Source: Lachnospiraceae bacterium UBA938
Lineage (GTDB): Bacteria > Bacillota > Clostridia > Lachnospirales > Lachnospiraceae
Length of the DNA stretch: 8,362 nt
Reading direction: 5' to 3'
Assembly (NCBI GenBank): GCA_002293475.1
Contig: DBDG01000048.1
Coordinates: 1-8,362, forward strand
Positions 5,587 through 8,362 of the stretch are shown one piece after another. Every line of letters starts with the position of its first letter. Position 1 is the first letter of the stretch. The translations under genes and the position numbers were made by a program. The notes beneath the pieces are model-generated. The model ran no database searches. It was not told the origin of the DNA and worked only from the letters and a program-made list of their open reading frames with translations.

Positions 5587-7218
5587 CTATATATTTTCGA
5601 TTTCACTGGTTAATTCTAAGGTTGCATGGTCGATTATTACTTGATAATCGTCCAGTTTGCCGGATGTGACGGCATGGATTCTGATACCGTAGGGAATACA
5701 CTTAAGATAGATGACCATTTCATTGTTTTTAAGAATGGTTATGTGGTCGATCAGTTCCCGGTAAAGCATTTCATTGACAGTTTCAAAATTCAGCATTTGC
5801 TTTACTTCGCTGATGGTTTGCTGGATGCCGTCAATCTGGTTTTCTTTCAGGAGATTGGATTGTTCGGTAATCTTGATTTGCTTTTCCAGATTCTTGATTT
5901 CCTGATCGTAATATTCCGTCTGCTTTCTGTAATCATCCTTGGTAATCAGATCATCCAGAACAAGGTCTATGGCCTTGCGCTTTTTTTGGTTGAGATGATT
6001 GATTTTTTGGCAGAGCGGGGCAGTATCAGTATCGTTCGTGCTGACTCCCTGTATTGTTTTGATTTCTTGCATCATCTCGTTTATGATCTGCTCTTTATTG
6101 CTTTGGATATGCTTCAGCACATAGGACATTCCGTATAGCAGTACCCTGTCATTGATGGAACTGTTGTCACAGCCGATGGGAGAGCCGTCAATATCTAACT
6201 TGGCACAGCCATGCCGGGCGGCGGCAAAACAACGCCATGCCTTATAGGTAGTACCTCCTTTCATTTTCTTGGTGAAGCTGATGAACCGGCTCCCGCAGCA
6301 CCCGCAGACCAGTTTGCCGCTGCACCAGTAGCGGTTGGAATGTTTGGACTTCATTTCGCTGGTGCTGGAGCGGCGTTCCAGTTCTTTTTGGGTGGCATCC
6401 CAAATGTCACGGCTGATAATCGGTTCGTGATGGTTCTTGATGTAGACCATTTCTTCCTGTCCACGGTTATACTTCTTGGCATGAGTCAGATAATCGGGAG
6501 TGAAGGTTTTCTTTTGGAGCAGGTCACCTACGTACTTTTCGTTACGTAATGCCCGGAGAATTACGGTATTGCTCCAATGTTGTACCCGTTTTGGAGCGAT
6601 ACCGGCTTCGTGCAGTTCGCGGGCTATGACGTGGGTTCCTTTTTCTTCCACCAGATACTTATGGAAGATCAGCCTGACGATCTCGGATTCTTCTTGATTC
6701 AGGTACAGTTTGCCGTTGCGGACGGTATAGCCTAAGAGATCCCGGCCAAATACTATACCTTGTTCCATGCGTCTTTTGTGGCCCCATTTCACCCGTTCGG
6801 AGGTCTTGCGGCTTTCTTCTTGGGCTAGGCTTGCCATGATGGACAAGCGGAGTTCGCCGTCATTTTCTCTGGTATCAATATTATCCAGAGTGAAGATAAC
6901 ACCGACACCCATTGATTTTAAGGCTCTGGTATAGGAGAGTGTGTCAACGGTATTTCTGGCAAAACGGCTGACTTCCTTGGTCAATATTAGATCCATCTGG
7001 TTCATCTCTGCGTTTCTTATCATCCGTTTAAAGCCTTCCCGCTTGCGGATTGAAGTACCGGTAATGCCTTCGTCATAATATACTTCCCCTATTGTCCAAC
7101 ATTCATGCTGTTTTATGTAATCCGTAAAATACTTTATCTGACTGGCAAGAGAGTTGATCTGGTCATCCTTTTCAGTGGATACCCGGCAATATGCGGATAC
7201 TCTCAGATTGTTCTGCAT
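5587..7218 (-). CDS. Large serine recombinase (site-specific integrase/transposase)
   Basis: A 543-aa large serine recombinase of the TnpX/TndX/phage-integrase type. It joins attachment sites through a phosphoserine intermediate and double-strand exchange. Domains: catalytic resolvase fold about 5-150 with AYCRVSTEKDDQ (9-20; nucleophile Ser14) and KEVSRFARNTVD (81-92); recombinase DNA-binding domain about 160-275; zinc ribbon about 300-340 with C305, C308, C330 and C338 as likely ligands; a coiled-coil stretch about 400-475, the subdomain that controls excision versus integration in this family; and a beta-rich C-terminus. It looks intact. AAAGGGG lies 7 nt before the ATG at 7218. Its 3' end is only about 40 bases from the palindrome, so it is the terminal gene of its element. 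An upstream terminator and hairpin may restrain its expression. Confidence 0.95.
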   Translation of the reverse strand: MQNNLRVSAYCRVSTEKDDQINSLASQIKYFTDYIKQHECWTIGEVYYDEGITGTSIRKREGFKRMIRNAEMNQMDLILTKEVSRFARNTVDTLSYTRALKSMGVGVIFTLDNIDTRENDGELRLSIMASLAQEESRKTSERVKWGHKRRMEQGIVFGRDLLGYTVRNGKLYLNQEESEIVRLIFHKYLVEEKGTHVIARELHEAGIAPKRVQHWSNTVILRALRNEKYVGDLLQKKTFTPDYLTHAKKYNRGQEEMVYIKNHHEPIISRDIWDATQKELERRSSTSEMKSKHSNRYWCSGKLVCGCCGSRFISFTKKMKGGTTYKAWRCFAAARHGCAKLDIDGSPIGCDNSSINDRVLLYGMSYVLKHIQSNKEQIINEMMQEIKTIQGVSTNDTDTAPLCQKINHLNQKKRKAIDLVLDDLITKDDYRKQTEYYDQEIKNLEKQIKITEQSNLLKENQIDGIQQTISEVKQMLNFETVNEMLYRELIDHITILKNNEMVIYLKCIPYGIRIHAVTSGKLDDYQVIIDHATLELTSEIENI

Positions 7219-7225
7219 ATGTTAA

Positions 7226-7260
7226 CCCCTTTCGTAAAATTGATAAGCATTTTTACGAAA
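7226..7260 (-). promoter_or_regulatory. Ribosome binding site of the recombinase with overlapping hairpin
   Basis: The minus strand reads AAAGGGG (7232-7226), the recombinase Shine-Dalgarno. TTTCGTAAAA (7230-7239, plus strand) and TTTTACGAAA (7251-7260) form a perfect 10-bp inverted repeat with an 11-nt spacer. One arm covers the AAA of the Shine-Dalgarno, and the other overlaps the U tract of the preceding terminator. It could be an operator for a dimeric regulator or an RNA hairpin that limits translation. Confidence 0.6.
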
Positions 7261-7299
7261 AACATCACCACTGATATTGTACCATGTCCAGTGGTGATG
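7258..7299 (-). terminator. Intrinsic terminator between the small ORF and the recombinase
   Basis: On the minus strand, CATCACCACTG (7299-7289) and CAGTGGTGATG (7273-7263) form a perfect 11-bp stem with a 15-nt loop, directly followed by TTTTT (7262-7258). It lies 14 bases beyond the small ORF stop and 40 bases before the recombinase start. It should stop most read-through from the relaxase/small-ORF side into the recombinase gene. Confidence 0.75.
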
Positions 7300-7313
7300 C
7301 TCAAGTTTGACGC

Positions 7314-7505
7314 TTATACGGGTGGTCTGTTATGTAGGTTGAGAATTATTTTTAACTGCCTGTCGGAAAGAAGTTTATTTCTTAATAATTCTTTGTAGAT
7401 ACCGGTTTTGATTAAGTGGTGGAACAAGGCTTCCTGTTCTGGGTTCAGGATGATTTTGATATCGGTCTGATATTTACTGTGCGTTGTGTCAGGTTGCGTA
7501 TTAAT
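7314..7505 (-). CDS. Small uncharacterised element protein, 63 aa, with non-canonical start
   Basis: Not assigned to a named family. The frame from ATT at 7505 to TAA at 7314 encodes 63 residues with believable composition: a polar start, then YQTDIKIILNPEQEALFHHL (12-31) and IKTGIYKELLRNKLLSDRQL (32-51), ending NLHNRPPV. The pattern suggests a short strand and two or three helices; the last part recalls SHOCT-like helical tails, a weak guess. A perfect AGGAGG (7520-7515) precedes it. The frame opens after a TAA at 7514-7512 and holds no ATG or GTG, and TTG only far inside. Starts available are ATT at 7511 (3 nt from AGGAGG), ATC at 7508 (6 nt) or ATT at 7505 (9 nt). It either uses a rare start codon or has lost its ATG. 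It lies between relaxase and recombinase on the same strand, followed by a terminator. Confidence 0.6.
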   Translation of the reverse strand: MNTQPDTTHSKYQTDIKIILNPEQEALFHHLIKTGIYKELLRNKLLSDRQLKIILNLHNRPPV

Positions 7506-7514
7506 GATAATTTA

Positions 7515-7520
7515 CCTCCT
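7515..7520 (-). promoter_or_regulatory. Perfect Shine-Dalgarno of the small ORF
   Basis: The minus strand reads AGGAGG, followed by TAAATTATCATTAAT. No standard start codon lies at a usable distance in the open frame, which makes this site the main evidence that the small ORF is translated. Confidence 0.7.
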
Positions 7521-7537
7521 GCATCTATCAACAATAT

Positions 7538-7566
7538 AGTATATGAACGATTCTGTTTATGGTCAC
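7538..7566 (-). promoter_or_regulatory. Possible sigma-A promoter for the small ORF
   Basis: The minus strand has GTGACC (7566-7561) and TATACT (7543-7538) with a 17-nt spacer, 17 bases upstream of the AGGAGG. The -35 box matches four of six consensus bases and the -10 box five of six. This would let the small ORF be expressed apart from the relaxase. Confidence 0.4.
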
Positions 7567-7643
7567 CGATCAGCTACTGATTGTGATCTCGCAACGTATG
7601 TATTGTGGGTGCCGCCGTTAATGGCGAGCTATAGTTATTAAGG

Positions 7644-8362
7644 TTAAAGCTGATTATCTTTGGCGGGAATTTGACGTTCCTGCTTAACCTGCTTGACTTG
7701 ATTTAAGATGTCTTCCGGAATTCGATCAATCAGCCGCCGGATATTGTGGATTTCACTTTCAAGTCTGGCCTTTTCCAGAGTGTCCATTATTTTTCCTGAC
7801 TCGCTGGCTCTGGCACGGGCCTGTAGCTTCTGGTTTTCTGCCAGCAGATCCTCGATTGTTATCCGGTACTTTTTAAGCTGGCTGGTGAAATTCTCCATCT
7901 GTGGGAACCATTTCTTAAGCAGAGTTGATATTTCCTCTTTCTTTTTCCCGGCATTGACGGGATTGATGCTGTCTATTGCGTTCTCAATCTCTTTTGCCTG
8001 TTTAGAAAGCGTGACCGCCTGCTTGAACAGCCGGGTAGGGATGTGTCTCCTTCCGGTCTGGAAGGCACTTTCTCCCCGTTCTAGGTCAGGGTATTTGGTG
8101 GCCATATGGGCATGGAAATCATCCTGCCAGCGCGACAGGCTGGCACGGTTGCCGAGGATGTCTTTGGCCGACAGCCGGTTATCTCCGGTAAGCGGCACGA
8201 AAGTCAGGTGCATATGGGGTGTCCTCTCGTCCATATGCACTACCGCCGACACGATGTTGTCGCGTCCGATACGCTGGCACATGAAATCCGCCGCCCATCT
8301 GAAAAACTGTGCCGTTTCCTTGGGTGATTTTCCCTTGAATGCTTCCGGGCTGGCGGTAATCA
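7644..8362 (-). CDS. MobV/Pre-family relaxase (mobilization protein), 5' end outside window
   Basis: The C-terminal 238 residues of a MobV (Pre/Mob) relaxase, the HUH endonuclease that nicks oriT and pilots single-stranded DNA during mobilization by a helper conjugation system. The frame stays open to the window edge, so the ATG at 8282 is internal. TASPEAFKGKSPKE lies just upstream of it, as in MobV proteins. The HUH metal motif is intact: HMDERTPHMHLTFVPLT (coded at about 8237-8187). RASLSRWQDDFHAHM follows, also typical. The C-terminal half is charged and predicted coiled-coil (about 130-205 counted from the ATG at 8282). The N-terminal motif I and the oriT normally upstream are not in the window. 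It is the relaxase partner of the serine recombinase, comparable to TnpZ in Tn4451. Confidence 0.93.
   Translation of the reverse strand, partial: ITASPEAFKGKSPKETAQFFRWAADFMCQRIGRDNIVSAVVHMDERTPHMHLTFVPLTGDNRLSAKDILGNRASLSRWQDDFHAHMATKYPDLERGESAFQTGRRHIPTRLFKQAVTLSKQAKEIENAIDSINPVNAGKKKEEISTLLKKWFPQMENFTSQLKKYRITIEDLLAENQKLQARARASESGKIMDTLEKARLESEIHNIRRLIDRIPEDILNQVKQVKQERQIPAKDNQL

Larger units (their letters stand above)
5243..8362. mobile_element. Integrated mobilizable element with large serine recombinase and MobV relaxase (partial)
   Basis: A serine recombinase, a small ORF and a MobV-type relaxase, all on the minus strand, adjoin a catalase gene that breaks off abruptly. This is the layout expected of an integrative mobilizable element: the recombinase excises and inserts it, and the relaxase nicks an origin so that a helper conjugation system can move it. 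Tn4451/Tn4453 carry the same pairing (TnpX and TnpZ). The left boundary is inferred from loss of catalase homology near 5242; it could instead lie at the palindrome edge (5306). The right end, the oriT and any cargo lie outside the window. Confidence 0.65.

Noticed and set aside
5626..6138. 170-codon plus-strand frame opposite the recombinase C-terminal region
   Set aside because: It is antisense to the coiled-coil part of an intact recombinase; the hydrophobic translation reflects the complement of Lys/Asn/Gln-rich codons.
7105..7398. 97-codon plus-strand frame spanning the recombinase start and the small ORF
   Set aside because: It overlaps both minus-strand genes and the terminator, and has no ribosome binding site. 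The minus-strand 63-aa frame has a perfect AGGAGG and better composition.
7605..7635. Terminator after the relaxase gene
   Set aside because: The only hairpin (CGCC-ATTAAC-GGCG on the minus strand) has about four pairs and no T run.

Overview
The window looks like chromosome of an endospore-forming, motile Firmicute (Clostridia or Negativicutes type). Grounds are a SpoVAF/GerA-family spore protein, a CotJC-like manganese catalase remnant, a DegV fatty-acid-binding protein, a Firmicute-style chemoreceptor and strong AGGAGG-type ribosome binding sites. The species cannot be named from the sequence.

Left part (1-4800), ordinary host DNA. A TAA-rich 14-nt tandem repeat and an intrinsic terminator close an upstream gene. 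spoVAF (188-1642, +) then stands alone between terminators. A degV gene (1790-2704, +) has its own sigma-A-type promoter. After it come a 14-nt tandem array and a 16-bp hairpin that separates degV from a convergent methyl-accepting chemotaxis gene (2861-4594, -). That gene has an extended -10 promoter and an AGGAGGAGGG ribosome binding site. A second hairpin (4743-4783) ends the next minus-strand unit.

Middle (4811-5586), a broken gene and a structured DNA element. A manganese catalase (CotJC-like) has lost its N-terminal part, including the first metal ligand. Its recognisable homology starts abruptly near 5242. Just beyond lies a 244-bp imperfect palindrome (5306-5549): 72-nt arms matching at 61 positions, the outer 35 with one mismatch, and two inner hairpins with nearly identical tips.

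Right part (5587-8362), all on the minus strand, the end of an integrated mobilizable element. From the right edge it carries a MobV/Pre-type relaxase (5' end outside the window), a 63-aa small protein with a perfect AGGAGG but no ATG/GTG/TTG start, and a 543-aa large serine recombinase. A terminator and an overlapping second hairpin sit between the small ORF and the recombinase. The serine recombinase plus MobV pairing resembles Tn4451/Tn4453-type mobilizable transposons. The simplest reading is that such an element inserted into the catalase gene; the missing catalase 5' end and the other element end would lie to the right of the window.
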